In this document: positions 1 through 9,659 of the stretch, piece after piece
How the letters are laid out: each line of letters opens with the position of its first letter
Position numbering within the stretch: the first letter of the stretch is position 1
DNA from: Nematopogon swammerdamellus
Lineage: Eukaryota; Arthropoda; Insecta; Lepidoptera; Adelidae
Length of the DNA stretch: 64,000 bases
Direction: 5' to 3'
Assembly (NCBI GenBank): GCA_946902875.1
Contig: OX336355.1
Location: 15,471,347-15,535,346, forward strand
The notes under the pieces: model-generated
Told to the model about the DNA's origin: nothing
The model's input: only the letters and a program-made list of their open reading frames with translations
Databases searched by the model: none
Made by a program: the position numbers and the translations under genes

Positions 1-286
1 CAAGCTTCACCGTCCGGAACCGGTGTCAAACTGTAGGTACCTTCCCTTGCCCCTTACTAGGTGGTAAGCTCAAATTGCAGCCGACTGTGTTGGTACCACC
101 GTACTGGATGTAAGATGGCCGCATAGCAGTTTCGGCTGTGCTCTCCTCTAGTCTAGTATAGCCAGCAATCCAGGGAAGTCTCCGGTATAGTACCTACCTT
201 CTCGGAGGTGATATCGTCTGGTCGGAGCATGTGCTTTGGCCCCTCCGACTCAGACACTCATACCGGATTATATATATAAAAAAAGA
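1..286 (+). repeat. SINE family A, headless copy cut by window edge
   Basis: Family A core and tail. The core has the GGTGGTA/TACCACC hairpin pair and the tail ends CCGGATTA plus an A-run near 280. The tRNA head is missing at the left edge. Similar copies lie at 3965, 20351, 45997 and 57655. Confidence 0.8.
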
Positions 287-353
287 ATCACTTTAGATTA
301 GCTGTAGTAGTTAAATGGAAATACTGTTTTTTTACTGTTTTAATACTGTTGAA

Positions 354-694
354 GTACAGTGTGGGGCCGGTACTTAAAAAGAATAGCCCCACTGCATCTC
401 TCCCCATGCATGTCGTAAAAGGCGACTAAGGGATAAGGACAAGGTGCAGTGCTAAAGGGCGACAGGCTCGCCACCTCTCACCTTGGCGCGGTACTTCCAC
501 CGACCGAGTCATGCAGCAGTTGGGTCTTCGTGCCTTACTTGCTGCTTGATCTCTTGTTCGAATACTTTGCGAAACGTGGTGGTCGTTGTTGTGCTGTAAT
601 TTACCAGAGTTCTTGCAGCACAACATTGATTACTCTGCTTACCCCGATTGTCGGGATTCAGCGTGTGTGATATGTATGTATGTATATGTATGTA
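354..694 (+). repeat. Repeat family C, near full length
   Basis: Starts GTGTGGGGCCGGTAC and contains GTCGTAAAAGGCGAC. It ends near CCGATTGTCGGGATTC followed by TATG repeats. The first ~80 bp are the head module that recurs attached to other bodies. Other long copies: 3181-3512, 28495-28808 and 54842-55175. Short ORFs in it are not conserved between copies, so I do not call them genes. Confidence 0.8.
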
Positions 695-954
695 CTGTTT
701 TTTTTATTTTTTCTCTTTGTTTTCTACCCGATTCACTAATGATTTCGAACTCTCGCCTAACGTCATGTAAACCCTAGTTAATATCCTAATTCACTACTGC
801 CACAGATTTTCTACTGCGCCTCACGGTTCCCACAGCGAGCCCCGAGGGTGTTGCCAATCGCTCCGAAACCCTGCCGCAACACCGCGGATGCTATGGGACC
901 CTAGCTTACGTAACATTATAACTTCGATTTAGGAATGCACATTCCGAGTTTTTT
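695..954. other. Unidentified stretch
   Basis: A GC-richer block (about 815-905) between two repeats, with no convincing ORF or splice signals. Probably another repeat, but no second copy is in the window. Confidence 0.4.
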
Positions 955-1283
955 TCGGTTTTTTAGGGTTCCGTATCCGTCGTACGGGATTCTATTACTA
1001 AGCCTATGCCGTCTGTCTGTCTGTCTGTCCGATGGCTGTATCTTTTGAACCATAATAGGTAGCCCGTTGAAATTTTCACAGAATATGGTGCTATTATGAC
1101 CGATATAACAACCAATAATAAAAATTAAAAAAAGTAAAAAATTCACGGGAGTACAAGTACAAGAAACTAAAAAGTGTATGCGCGCCATCTACCGAAAACA
1201 GTATGAAGCAGCGCTGACCATGACATGGCGATACGGAACCCTCGGTGCGCGAGTTCGACTCGCAGTTGGCCGGTTTTTTTTTT
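955..1283 (-). repeat. Repeat family D, complete-looking copy
   Basis: One end reads TTTTAGGGTTCCGTA and the other GGCCAAGTGCGAGTCGAACT when read from the outside. Inside are GTCT/GTCC runs and a conserved ATAGGTAGCCCGTTGAAATT segment. Family D recurs at 24650, 31891, 55268, 55826, 63401 and 63748. It has no coding capacity; I take it as a non-autonomous element of unknown class. Confidence 0.7.
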
Positions 1284-1445
1284 GTTTTGTTCGCCACAAT
1301 AAAGGAGAGGTTTAGGAAAAAAGAAAATAAAAAAAAAACACGTGAGCGGAGCCGCGGGCTCAGTTAGTCCTTAATAGTAATAATATGACACTTAATGTGT
1401 GGCAAGTGCGGACTTTTTGCCTTAGACAATTTACTCCAGTCAATA

Positions 1446-1922
1446 GAATAGCCCCAAAAAGAATAGCTCAAAAAGAATAGCCCCACTGCATCTCTCCCCG
1501 TCGCATGTCGTAAAAGTCGACTAAGGGATAAGAAAATTCGTCAGCCTCGGTAGCTCAGTGGCGCGGTTGGTTAGTCAACTGTTATTAAGCAACGCTGAGC
1601 GCGGTCAGTGATTGGATGGGTGACCGCTCGACCGTTGGAGGCTGACCGTGGTTCGGATTCCACGTTGAACTGTAGGTCCCTTCCCTTCTTACCTTACTAG
1701 GTGGTAGGGTTTATCCCGGCCGGGTTGGTACCACCGCACTGAACGAAACGTCGGTCGAAACGGCTATGTAAATAGTTCGTGTTTTCCGTCCAGTTTAGTG
1801 TAGCCGACATGAAATGAAGGGGAGCACTGACATGGCACCTAGTTCACCCTGTGTTATGGGCTGACATCACGGATGTTGTAGGTGATGTAGCCAACCGTGT
1901 CAGGTTCCATAAAAAAAAAAAA
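1446..1922 (+). repeat. Composite SINE: C head + tRNA/5S head + core + B tail
   Basis: A C-type head (to about 1530, with a triplicated AAAAGAATAGC at its 5' end) is joined to the family B head, the hairpin core (about 1670-1745), the B tail (GGCACCTAGTTC to CAACCGTGTCAG) and an A-run. The same composite occurs at 47703-48178 and, with an internal deletion, at 58099-58520. So this is a propagated arrangement, not a chance junction. Confidence 0.8.
1551..1661 (+). promoter_or_regulatory. Internal Pol III modules of family B SINE
   Basis: TAGCTCAGTGG (1551-1561) fits a tRNA box A. Positions 1585-1627 resemble the internal control region of 5S rRNA: TTAAGCAACG, then GGTCAGTG and GGATGGGTGACCGC. 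GGTTCGGATTCC (1650-1661) fits a tRNA box B, with flanking GTGG/CCAC able to form a T-stem. The combination is seen in the sequence; promoter activity is inferred. Confidence 0.65.
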
Positions 1923-1966
1923 AGTCAACCGGGAGGATTACATGGCATCCGAACCATGTAGCAGCT

Positions 1967-2088
1967 GGTGAATGTATGCACATTGTTTTTTTTTTCTAAC
2001 CAGAAAAGCGTCATTGGTGCACGCCGACCGGATTTGAACCTCGAACCTCTCGCAAGAGAGGCCGACGCCCAGACCTCTCGGCCACCTT
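1967..2088 (-). repeat. SINE family A tRNA-like head
   Basis: On the minus strand, a Leu/Ser-type head with box A-like GTGGCCGAGAGG and a box B-like element close to GGTTCAAATCC, followed by the family A linker. It breaks off before the core. Confidence 0.7.
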
Positions 2089-2123
2089 ATCATGAATCTG
2101 AATATTTCTTATTTATAATAGCG

Positions 2124-2282
2124 TTTCTTTGTCCCACCGCTAGGGTGTGGAACTGTCTCCCGGCGAGTGTGTTTCCCGAATCCTTTAACCTGGGTGTATT
2201 TAAACGTTGCTGGCATGACGCCTCACTGAGGTGGTTTTGGCTGTCATTGTTTAACCTTGTTAAACATTTGTTACCCCGATTG
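2124..2282 (+). pseudogene. LINE reverse transcriptase C-terminal remnant
   Basis: Translates through TARVWNCLPASVFPESFNLG, the C-terminal tail of Jockey/CR1-group reverse transcriptases. A close relative is at 11642-11878. It lacks the catalytic domain and is truncated on the right by an opposite-strand SINE. Confidence 0.7.
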
Positions 2283-2505
2283 TTGGCTACATCACCTACA
2301 ACATCCGTGATGTCAGCCCATAACATCGGGTGAACTAGGTGCCATGTCAGTGCTTCCCTTATTTTCATGTCGGCTACTACACCGTACTGGACGGAAAACA
2401 CGAACTATTTATATAGCCGTTTCGAAAGACGTTTCATTCAGTGCGGTGCTACCAATCCGAGCGGGATAAACCCTGCCACCTAGTAAGGTAAGAAGGAAAT
2501 GAACC
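2283..2505 (-). repeat. SINE family B core and tail
   Basis: Reverse complement of the B tail (CATCACCTACAACATCCGTG) and hairpin core. The A-run end is missing where it abuts the LINE remnant. Confidence 0.8.
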
Positions 2506-2650
2506 TTTTTTTATAGGCAACCGGCCCGGGTGTCTGTGCCCAATACTTCAACGGAAGATCAGACACAGCCAATAACACCATTCCTCGCGAAACCAAGCTC
2601 AGAGAGGCGCCATGCCGGCTATGAGGCGGACAAAAAGGTTGTCGTCTAAT
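2506..2650 (-). repeat. SINE family F 3' part
   Basis: Minus strand reads TGGCGCCTCTC, GGTTTCGCGAGGAAT and CACCCGG, then an A-run. The only other copy is 5289-5500 (+). The tail follows the same plan as the A tail. Confidence 0.55.
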
Positions 2651-2683
2651 TTATTTAACCATATTCATAAAACCTACTGTTTA

Positions 2684-2795
2684 ACGTGGCATCCGAACCA
2701 CGTTCAGCCTCCAACGGTCGCGCGGTCACCCATCCATGTACTGACCGCGCCTTGGTGTGCTTATCAACAGTCGACCGACTGAGCTACCGAGGCCG
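2684..2795 (-). repeat. SINE family B tRNA/5S head alone
   Basis: Reverse complement of the chimeric head: GGTCACCCATCCATGTACTG (5S-like) flanked by ATCCGAACCACG (box B) and CTGAGCTACCGAGG (box A). Confidence 0.7.
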
Positions 2796-2829
2796 ACAAA
2801 GCGTGTGGTATGTATGTATGTGTGTATAT

Positions 2830-3180
2830 TTTACTACGAAACCTCATAATACAATACCAAGTATTAAAAGTGCACTGCTCAATTAGTTCGCTCTGCGCCG
2901 CACTAAAAATGCGAGATAACAATACGACTCAGGAACCGATTCGGACCAATCAGAGCCGTCCATCTCCTTCCATCCTCGTCACAGATCCTGAGAAGCGATG
3001 GCAAATTACCTCAATGATGCAACAACGGCCCGCCATTACCCCACACGCACTCGCCCGCTTTGCATACCGCGAGGCGGTACCAACCCATGGGAACGGGGTT
3101 CGAAAGACGCGCAATGTTGGGGTTCGGGCGCGGGGAAAGAGTTCAGACAAATTGGAAGTTCAAGGTTCAAGTTTAGAATT
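2830..3180. other. Unidentified stretch
   Basis: Mixed composition. The right half is GC-richer and open in one + frame to 3232, but it resembles no family I recognise and runs into repeat C. No splice pattern supports an exon. Confidence 0.35.
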
Positions 3181-3512
3181 TTTTTTTTCATACATACATA
3201 TCACACACGCTGAATCCCGACAATCGGGGTAAGCAGAGTAATCGGTGTTGTGGTGCAAGAACTCTGGGAAATTTCAGCACAACACCGACCACCAAAGTAT
3301 TCGAACAAGATTAAATCGATCAAGCAGCAAGTAAGGCACGAAGAACCCACCTGCTGCATGACTAAGTGGAAGGACTGCGCCAAGGTGTGAAGTGGCTAGC
3401 CTATCGCCCTTTAGCGCATTATCTTGTCCTTATCCCTTAGTCGCCTTTTACGACATGCATGGGGAGAGATGCTGTAGGGATATTCTTTTTAAGTACCGGC
3501 CCTACACGGTAT
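3181..3512 (-). repeat. Repeat family C, near full length
   Basis: Reverse orientation. A CATA tail lies at the left, then CCCGACAATCGGGGTAAGCA, the internal body, and the head ending ACCGGCCCTACACGG. Confidence 0.8.
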
Positions 3513-3964
3513 TACTTTTTTCTACTTTATGAAATAGGGCTTTAGCCGCCCGTCGACTATGTCAGCCCCATCGTAACTACTAAACAGTCTCTAGCCTCTG
3601 AGGGCTAGAGATTCTTGGAAAAATGTAGTGAGTATTTTGCATTTTTCCGTGAGGGGATCACCTAACGCCCTGTGGATAGCAAAAATAAATTTAATCGGTC
3701 CGTCTTTAAATCTTTGATAAGAGCATTTCTTAAATTAGAATTCCTTTCACACTCCATTATAACATGGAATTGATTCTTCGACTTTATCGAGAAAGTTACA
3801 ATTTGGTGAATAAATTTTCCTCATCATGTAGGCGCTTTTGTTTAAAGGAGTGCGTCCAGAACGGAGTTGTTCCGCTTGTATTTGTGACGTCATTAGTATA
3901 ATATGCCGTGTGGGGGGCAATATTTGAAAATATATTTTCTCACAGAAAAAAATACGTTCATTCC
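3513..3964. other. AT-rich stretch, no gene seen
   Basis: Contains a small hairpin near 3590-3613 (TCTCTAGCC / GGGCTAGAGA). No coding frame or repeat family recognised. Confidence 0.4.
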
Positions 3965-4272
3965 TTCACACCGGCTGTTTCAGCGTCCGGAATCAGTGTA
4001 AAACTATAGGTCCCTTCCCCTGCCCCTTACTAGATGGTAGGCTCAAATTTTAGCCTGATAGCTCAAATAGTGGACTGGGTTGGTTCCACCGTACTGCATA
4101 ATGGCCGCATATCAGCATCGGCTGTGTTCTACTGTAGTCCAGTATAGCCAACAATCCAAAGGGAAGTCTCCGGTATGGCACCTACCTTCTCGGAGGTCTC
4201 GGGGTGGCTGGTCGGGGCATGTGCTCTCGGCCCTCTGACTCAACCACCCATAGCGGATTACCTACATAAAAA
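3965..4272 (+). repeat. SINE family A, headless
   Basis: Starts around TTTCAGCGTCCGGAATCAGTG, then core and A tail ending in an A-run near 4272. Confidence 0.8.
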
Positions 4273-4330
4273 GAAGTCGCCAAGTGCGAGTTGGACTCGC
4301 GCACCGAGGGATAGCTCACAGTCAGCACGC
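4273..4330 (+). repeat. Repeat family D end fragment
   Basis: GCCAAGTGCGAGTTGGACTC and GCGCACCGAGGG match one terminus of family D. It lies in the intron about 140 bp downstream, in transcript sense, of the bHLH exon. Confidence 0.55.
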
Positions 4331-4467
4331 TCACAGTCGGCGACTCACTATACACTTATATATGAATTCGCCCTAAAAGTCATTTTCAATGTACCCGCAG
4401 GTCATGTAATGCATGTGATCTGTGAATTTTTTTTTCACAGATCCTCAACCATCAACTCCGCACGTAC

Positions 4468-4649
4468 CTTGCTGAAAGTAGTTCGCCTTCCTCACGTAGA
4501 CGCAGACGAGGGCCATTAGCTGGAGCTGCGAGAGGCGCTGGCGGGTGGAGGGCGGCAGCGGCAGCAGGTCCCGGAGGTTCGCGATCTCTGCGTTGATGAG
4601 GTCGCGCCGCAGCTTGCTCGCACCCTTTGTTGACTTGTTCGAGTCGAAC
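4468..4649 (-). CDS. dys: bHLH exon of a Dysfusion/NPAS4-type transcription factor
   Basis: This 182-bp exon has one leading and one trailing split-codon base around 60 codons. It contains STKGASKLRRDLINAEI, then LRDLLPLP (helix 1), STRQRLSQLQLMALVCVYVR (helix 2) and KANYFQQ. The STKGASK..RRD..NAEI signature is that of the Dysfusion/NPAS4 class of bHLH-PAS proteins; in Drosophila, Dysfusion pairs with Tango and acts in tracheal fusion cells. The 3' splice site is CCACAG|GTTC, with ATACTAAAAC upstream as a possible branch point; the 5' splice site is AAG|GTACGTG. Longer open frames over this DNA are in other phases. PAS-domain exons must lie at lower coordinates outside the window. A candidate upstream exon is at 50214-50399. 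Confidence 0.88.
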
Positions 4650-4676
4650 CTGTGGACCGCGTTTTAGTATCAGCGC

Positions 4677-5262
4677 TTTGGTCATACGAATACTAACGGA
4701 CGTAGGTCTGTTTGGTCATACGAATACTAACGGACGTAGGTCTGTTTGGTCATACGAATACTAACGGACGTAGGTCTGTTTGGTCATACGAATACTAACG
4801 GACGTAGGTACTCGTATGTTTGGTCATATTAATACTAACGGACGTAGGTCTGTTTTGTCATACGAATACTAACGGACGTATGTAGATCTGTTTGGTAATA
4901 CGAATACTAACGGACATAGAATCAATATGTTGGTCATACGAATACTAACGGACATAGAATCAATCACGAATACTAACGGACGTAGGTCTGTTTTGTCATA
5001 CGAATACTAACGGAAGTAGGCCTGTTTGGACATACGAATACTAACGGACGTAGGTCTGTTTGGTCATACGAATACTAACGGACGTAGGTCTGTTTAGTCA
5101 TACGAATACTAACGGACGTAGGTCTGTTTGGTCATACGAATACTAACGGACGTAGGTCTGTTTGGTAATACGAATACTAACGGACGTATGTCTGTTTGGT
5201 TATACGAATACTAACGGACTTAGGTCTGTTTGGTCATACGAATACTAACAGATATAGATATC
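4677..5262. repeat. 34-bp minisatellite, about 17 copies
   Basis: Unit roughly TTTGGTCATACGAATACTAA plus CGGACGTAGGTCTG. Counting ATACTAAC gives 17 units, some with short length changes (near 4806, 4881, 4912, 4950). The array begins 28 bp upstream of the bHLH exon's 3' splice site in transcript sense. Confidence 0.92.
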
Positions 5263-5288
5263 TTTAGTTTACATTACTAGAGTAATCG

Positions 5289-5500
5289 GTTCGGTAGTGT
5301 TAGTAGGGCGAGTGTGCAATGTGTGGCCCGGTACTTGACTGCCCTAGGCCCACTGCATCTGCATCTCTACGACCTCTTTGTCCGCCTTGTAGTACGCCAT
5401 GGCGCCTCTCTTCGCTTGGTTTCGCGAGGAGTGTTGATATTTGCTGTGTCTTATCTTCTTTTGAACGTTTGGGCAAAGTCACCCGTGCCCATAAAAAAAA
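5289..5500 (+). repeat. SINE family F copy
   Basis: Contains GTCCGCCTTGTAGTACGCCA, TGGCGCCTCTCTTCGCTTGG and GTTTCGCGAGGAGTGTTGAT, with a CCCATAAAAAAAA end. Shares these with 2506-2650 in reverse. Confidence 0.55.
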
Positions 5501-5507
5501 TGTAGAC

Positions 5508-6394
5508 GCAATTTATTTATTTATTTATTTATTAAAACTCGTCGGTAACACACAATCAGGCATGATCCTATTAGCACTAGTACACGTACAATACAAACAT
5601 TGCAAATTACACATTAGCAAAATAATAAAAATGTAAGTAAAAATAAAAACAAAATTAAATTGTATAATAAAGCTAAAGAAAAATAAAAACAACAAAACAA
5701 TAGTAAATTGATATACGTATTACTAGTCAAAATGTAAAATCAGCTAAATGCGAATTGCATAATAAGATTAACCATTACAATTAGGATAAAATTAACAATG
5801 AAATTAAATAAGAAAACTAATGTAAAAAAAAAAATCTGTAGAGTAATATAATTTGGTGGAGATAACTCCATGGGTGGAGTGCAGTAACTACATAGCACGA
5901 TGATAGAATAACTCTACCACTAGATAAAACATATTTTATTTGTACAAATTAGGAAGGAAATAAAAACCAAATTTCAACACTTCCTTCCTAGACCACCTTG
6001 GATAAAAAAAAATAATGATTACACACGCTCCAATAATTCTTGCTCAAGACATCACGCGTATCATGTAACATTCAATTATTCATACGATAAATCAACAAAC
6101 AAATTACGCAAATATACGTAAAATTAAATAAAATACATCGCCGACATTTCTTACTCCGCCCGAGACCATAATATCCTTGACAGCTAGTTCACGGCTAGAG
6201 AATCACTCACCTGCCTAACCCTATTCATTAAATTTTCTCTAAAAACATATAATTAGGACCGATCAATCTATACGTGAGTGGTCACATTTAAATGCCGAGA
6301 CGATTTGTGAAAAATCTATAAATATTCGATATTTTAGACTTGTTGAAGACGCGCCAGCGATTGGACATTCTTGTGTTAAAATTTATTGTTTAAG
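5508..6394. other. AT-rich stretch; possible LINE 3' UTR at left
   Basis: An ATTT run at about 5508-5535 could be the minus-strand tail of a LINE 3' UTR. GGAAGGAA/TTCCTTCC at about 5951-5992 can form a hairpin. No coding frame or splice pattern seen. Confidence 0.35.
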
Positions 6395-6630
6395 TAGCTT
6401 TTGCCTGCGGCTTCGCTCGCGTGAAATTCGTATTTAAAAAGAAGAAAGTAAGTAAGCCCGCTACTGTACCTTTATTTCCGCGAGCGGAACAATTCGGTTT
6501 GCATGAGAGCCACATCTTAGCATAACCGGAACTGAATTTTATTTAGCCTATTCTGTGTCCCGTATAGTTAAATGTGCTTGTACTAAATTTCATAGAATTC
6601 AGATGATCGGTTTAAGACTTATGGAGCAGT
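6395..6630 (-). mobile_element. Helitron-like element, 3' part
   Basis: Minus strand ends in GCGAGCGAAGCCGCAGGCAA then AAGCTACT. It shares the CGAATTTCACGCGAGCGAAG region with copies at 7796, 24357 and 29932. The expected CTAG terminus is CTAC here. The 5' part is missing. Confidence 0.55.
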
Positions 6631-7387
6631 GAAGCAGTGAAGGAAAAGCTTCTTGTAGAGGCTTCGCCCTCTGCTGCTGGACGCAATTAAAGGGCCTACT
6701 TTCTTCAAAAGGTAAGCCTCTCCATCCAGCAGGGTAATGCCGCAAGGGTTCTGGAAACTTTTGAAAACGCCCCTTTTGATAGTTATTTTAATTTTTTTGG
6801 ATAGGTTTTAATTCTTTAGTTATTTGTATTACTTTTTTTATATTTTCTTGAATAAAGAATTCTAGGAAAATTATTTATAAATTAATCAATGTTAAAATCA
6901 GAGTTGACAAATCGAGTGTTGCAAGTGTGAAGGTGCACACGTATTAGTAAATTTAGGAATTTTAATTAAGGTACTATTGATAATAGCTGGGTGTTATTAA
7001 TGACAACTGTCACACCATATACTTAAGAGGTTAACCTCTGCCCACTGTACCGAAAATATTTTTAGGTATTACCTATTTTATTTTAATGGATGTTTTTGAC
7101 ATATACAAAGTAATTTTGTTACCATTCAAGATGCATTTAGATAAAGCAGATATTTTTAATTAAACGAATGTTCACCAGTTCTTTATTAGATTTAGACAGA
7201 TTTTGTTGGGTTGTTTATTTTTAATTACTTAGATATTTATAACCTGATAAATTAATCGCTTAATTTTTTTTTGTGTAATAAAAGAAATTATAACGGATAA
7301 AATTAAATAAAAACTAAAATCATAGACCAATCTTATGCGTAAAAAAATTATATACACAACACGGATAGAGTACAGAGGATAGAAGTG
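6631..7387. other. No gene seen
   Basis: 6640-6770 is GC-richer with partial inverted repeats (AAGCTTC/GAGGCTTC and CTGCTGGA/TCCAGCAGG). 6780-7387 is AT-rich. Confidence 0.4.
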
Positions 7388-7590
7388 GGCTACAATTTGA
7401 GCCTACACCTAGTAAGAGGCAAAGGAAGGGACCTACAGTTTTACACCGGTTCCGAACGGTGAAACAGCGGGCGTAGTAGGTATGCATGTAAATTTTTCCA
7501 TCAGAAAAGACTAATTGGTACACGGCGACCAGATGCGAACCTCGGACCTCTCGCAACGGAAGCCAACACTCAGACCATTCGGCCACCCGC
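7388..7590 (-). repeat. SINE family A 5' half
   Basis: tRNA-like head (GGTGGCCGAATGG on the minus strand), linker, then the start of the core. Truncated before the tail. Confidence 0.75.
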
Positions 7591-7656
7591 CGCTTCTTCT
7601 CTTATAATGCAACACGAGTTCATCTCATTCTTCTTCTTCTCTTACAATGCAACACG
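7591..7656. repeat. Outlying copies of the 40-bp minisatellite
   Basis: Two degenerate units with CTTCTTCTCTTATAATGCAA and CACGAGTTCATCTCATTC. The main array is at 9660-10895; mobile insertions lie between. Confidence 0.6.
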
Positions 7657-7795
7657 AGGAAGGAACTTATTCAGGAACTCACGCAGCCCCTGAAGAAGAC
7701 CGTGACGTAGCAGGCGAAATGTTGACTTATGTAAGTCTTCAGTACCTACCACTGTTAATCCGTAAAATTTTAAAATAAGTATCATCATCAATCAA

Positions 7796-8167
7796 TCAAT
7801 ACTAATAATAAATCTGTAAGGGATGGTCATGGAGTAAGTAACTTTGTTTTATGAGATATTGCGTTTGTAGACACTATGTATGATACTAAAAGTAAATAAA
7901 TTGACGATTTTTAGAAATCTTTTCTGTATGTATGTATGTTCCTCCATAACTATTAAACCGATCATCCAAATTAGATGAAACTTAGCATAAGAACATTTAA
8001 CTATACGGGATAAGCTATATAAAATCAGTTCCGTTTACGCTAAGATGTGGCTCTGATACAAACCGAATTGTTAAGCGCGCCGAAATAAAGGTACGGTAGC
8101 GGGATTGCTTACTTTCTTCTTTTTAAATACGAATTTCACGCGAGCGAAGCCGCGGGCAAAGCTAGTA
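7796..8167 (+). mobile_element. Helitron-like non-autonomous element
   Basis: Begins A|TCAATACTAATAATAAATC and ends GAAGCCGCGGGCAAAG then CTAG|T. This fits Helitron rules (5' TC, 3' CTRR after a small GC hairpin, insertion between A and T). It has no ORF of its own. The last ~60 bp read in frame into the next feature. Confidence 0.6.
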
Positions 8168-9457
8168 ATTATGAACAGGGTAACAAATAAACATGAATTA
8201 TTAATGGGTGATGCGCTCGAAAATCACGGCGAGGGCATGGCTATCGGGTTGGACGTAGCGAAAGCGTTCGATCGGGTCTGGCATAAAGCCCTTCTTTCCA
8301 AGCTGCCGTCATATGGCCTACCGTCCGGCTTGTGTGACTGGATTGGCGACTTCCTGCATGGTCGCAATATTAAAGTCTTGATTGACGGTTGCTGCTCAGA
8401 CGCCATGTTAGTTGATGCCGGCGTACCGCAAGGTTCCGTGCTGTCCCCGACCCTCTTTCTGCTGCATATTAATGATCTGCTCGAATCGGGCGAAATTAAT
8501 TGCTATGCAGACGACAGCACGCCACTAGCCAGGTACACATGTCATCCAACCGCAAGCCTGGCCGAGGTGGAGAAAAACAGGCTACATCTTGTGCTTGAGC
8601 TCGAGGAGACCCTAAATAAGGTCTCCACCTGGGGTCTCCAAAACCTCGTCGAGTTTAACGCAAGTAAAACCCAGGCGTGTGTATTCAGCGCGAAGCGGAC
8701 ACCGTTCACTGCAGCCCCCACCTTCCAAGGAACTAGTCTCAAGGTCGAGGAGCACATTGGGATTCTCGGGGTCGCACTAACTCGCGACCTTAATTTTGGA
8801 CGCCACATCGAGGAAAAAGCTAAGGTAGCCTCAAGGAAGCTAGGAGTCCTCAACAAGGTGCGTCAGTACTTTACGCCGAGCCAAAAACTGCTGCTTTATA
8901 AAGCGCAGATTCGCTCATGCGTGGAGTACTGTTCGCATCTGTGGGACGGATCCGCAAAATACCTGCTCGGCTCCTTAGACTCGATTCAGCGTCGCGCTGT
9001 CCGCCTCGTTAACGACCCCGAGGTATCCCGAAACTTAGAGACCTTACAACTCCGCAGGGACGTTGGATCTTTGTGTGTGTTCTATCGCCTGTACCACGGA
9101 GAGTGTTCCAAGGAGCTGCACGATGCGATCCCTCCATCCCCATTCTACCATCGTTCCACCCGCAACAGGTTGGGAATGCATCCACACACTGTCGATATTC
9201 CCCCACTTAGGACAAATCGATCCTGTAAATCCTTTATTTACAGGGTTGCTAACATGTGGAATTCACTCCCACCTGCATCCTTTCCTCTAATGTATAGTCT
9301 GGGGTCCTTCAAACATAATGTGAAGGTGCACCTAGCCGGCCGACAAGGTATTCGCAGCCCCCGTAAATATTCGAATGCCCGTGGGCGCCGTCGGACTACA
9401 GCTCTGCGTTAGTCTGGCGGGCGCCATTTGTCGTGCTCCCCATAAAAAAAAAAAAAA
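8168..9457 (+). pseudogene. Jockey-like LINE, 5'-truncated reverse transcriptase
   Basis: One open frame runs 8105-9412 (435 residues), but its first ~20 residues come from the adjacent Helitron-like end. The LINE part has the RT palm: GLDVAKAFDRVW (catalytic Asp at residue 50), GVPQGSVLSP (106-115) and YADD (134-137). A thumb and the C-terminal IQRRAVRLVNDPEVSRNLE region follow. The endonuclease, ORF1 and RT fingers are absent, as expected from incomplete reverse transcription. It ends with a poly(A) at about 9443-9457. No stop breaks the remaining frame, so it is fairly young, but it cannot move on its own. Confidence 0.85.
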
Positions 9458-9570
9458 ATTATAATAATAATACAACACAAGTTCGTCTCATTCTTCTTCT
9501 TTTTTAACACCCGATGAAAAAAGAGGGGTGTTATAAGTTTTTTTTATATTGAAACCGCGATATGTGGCAC
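9458..9570. repeat. Minisatellite remnant plus repeat G fragment
   Basis: 9465-9505 carries ACAACACAAGTTCGTCTCAT, a degenerate 40-bp unit. 9505-9560 has AACACCC..GGGGTGTTATAAGTTT, one end of family G (also at 32142 and 34403). Confidence 0.5.
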
Positions 9571-9655
9571 CGAGCCACTCAAGGTGTCCAACGACGCCTA
9601 TATGGACATTCGGTCGTATGGGGGGGTAGCGAATGCCATGCCGGCCTGAAAGGTG
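9565..9655 (-). pseudogene. Jockey-like LINE 3' end fragment
   Basis: Minus strand encodes HLSGRHGIRYPPIRPNVH, the same C-terminal tail as at 56640-56676. Only the last ~90 bp remain. Confidence 0.6.
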
Positions 9656-9659
9656 CCTT

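Noticed and set aside
2810..3232. 140-codon plus-strand ORF
   Set aside because: It starts in a TATG run and ends in repeat C; no known domain.
4452..4685. Longer minus-strand open frame over the bHLH exon
   Set aside because: It is in a different phase, gives a low-complexity Ala/Arg/Pro peptide and ignores the splice sites. The exon frame encodes a clear bHLH.
4677..5262. TACTAAC in every minisatellite unit as branch points
   Set aside because: The motif is on the plus strand while the gene is on the minus strand, so it is not in the transcript in that form.
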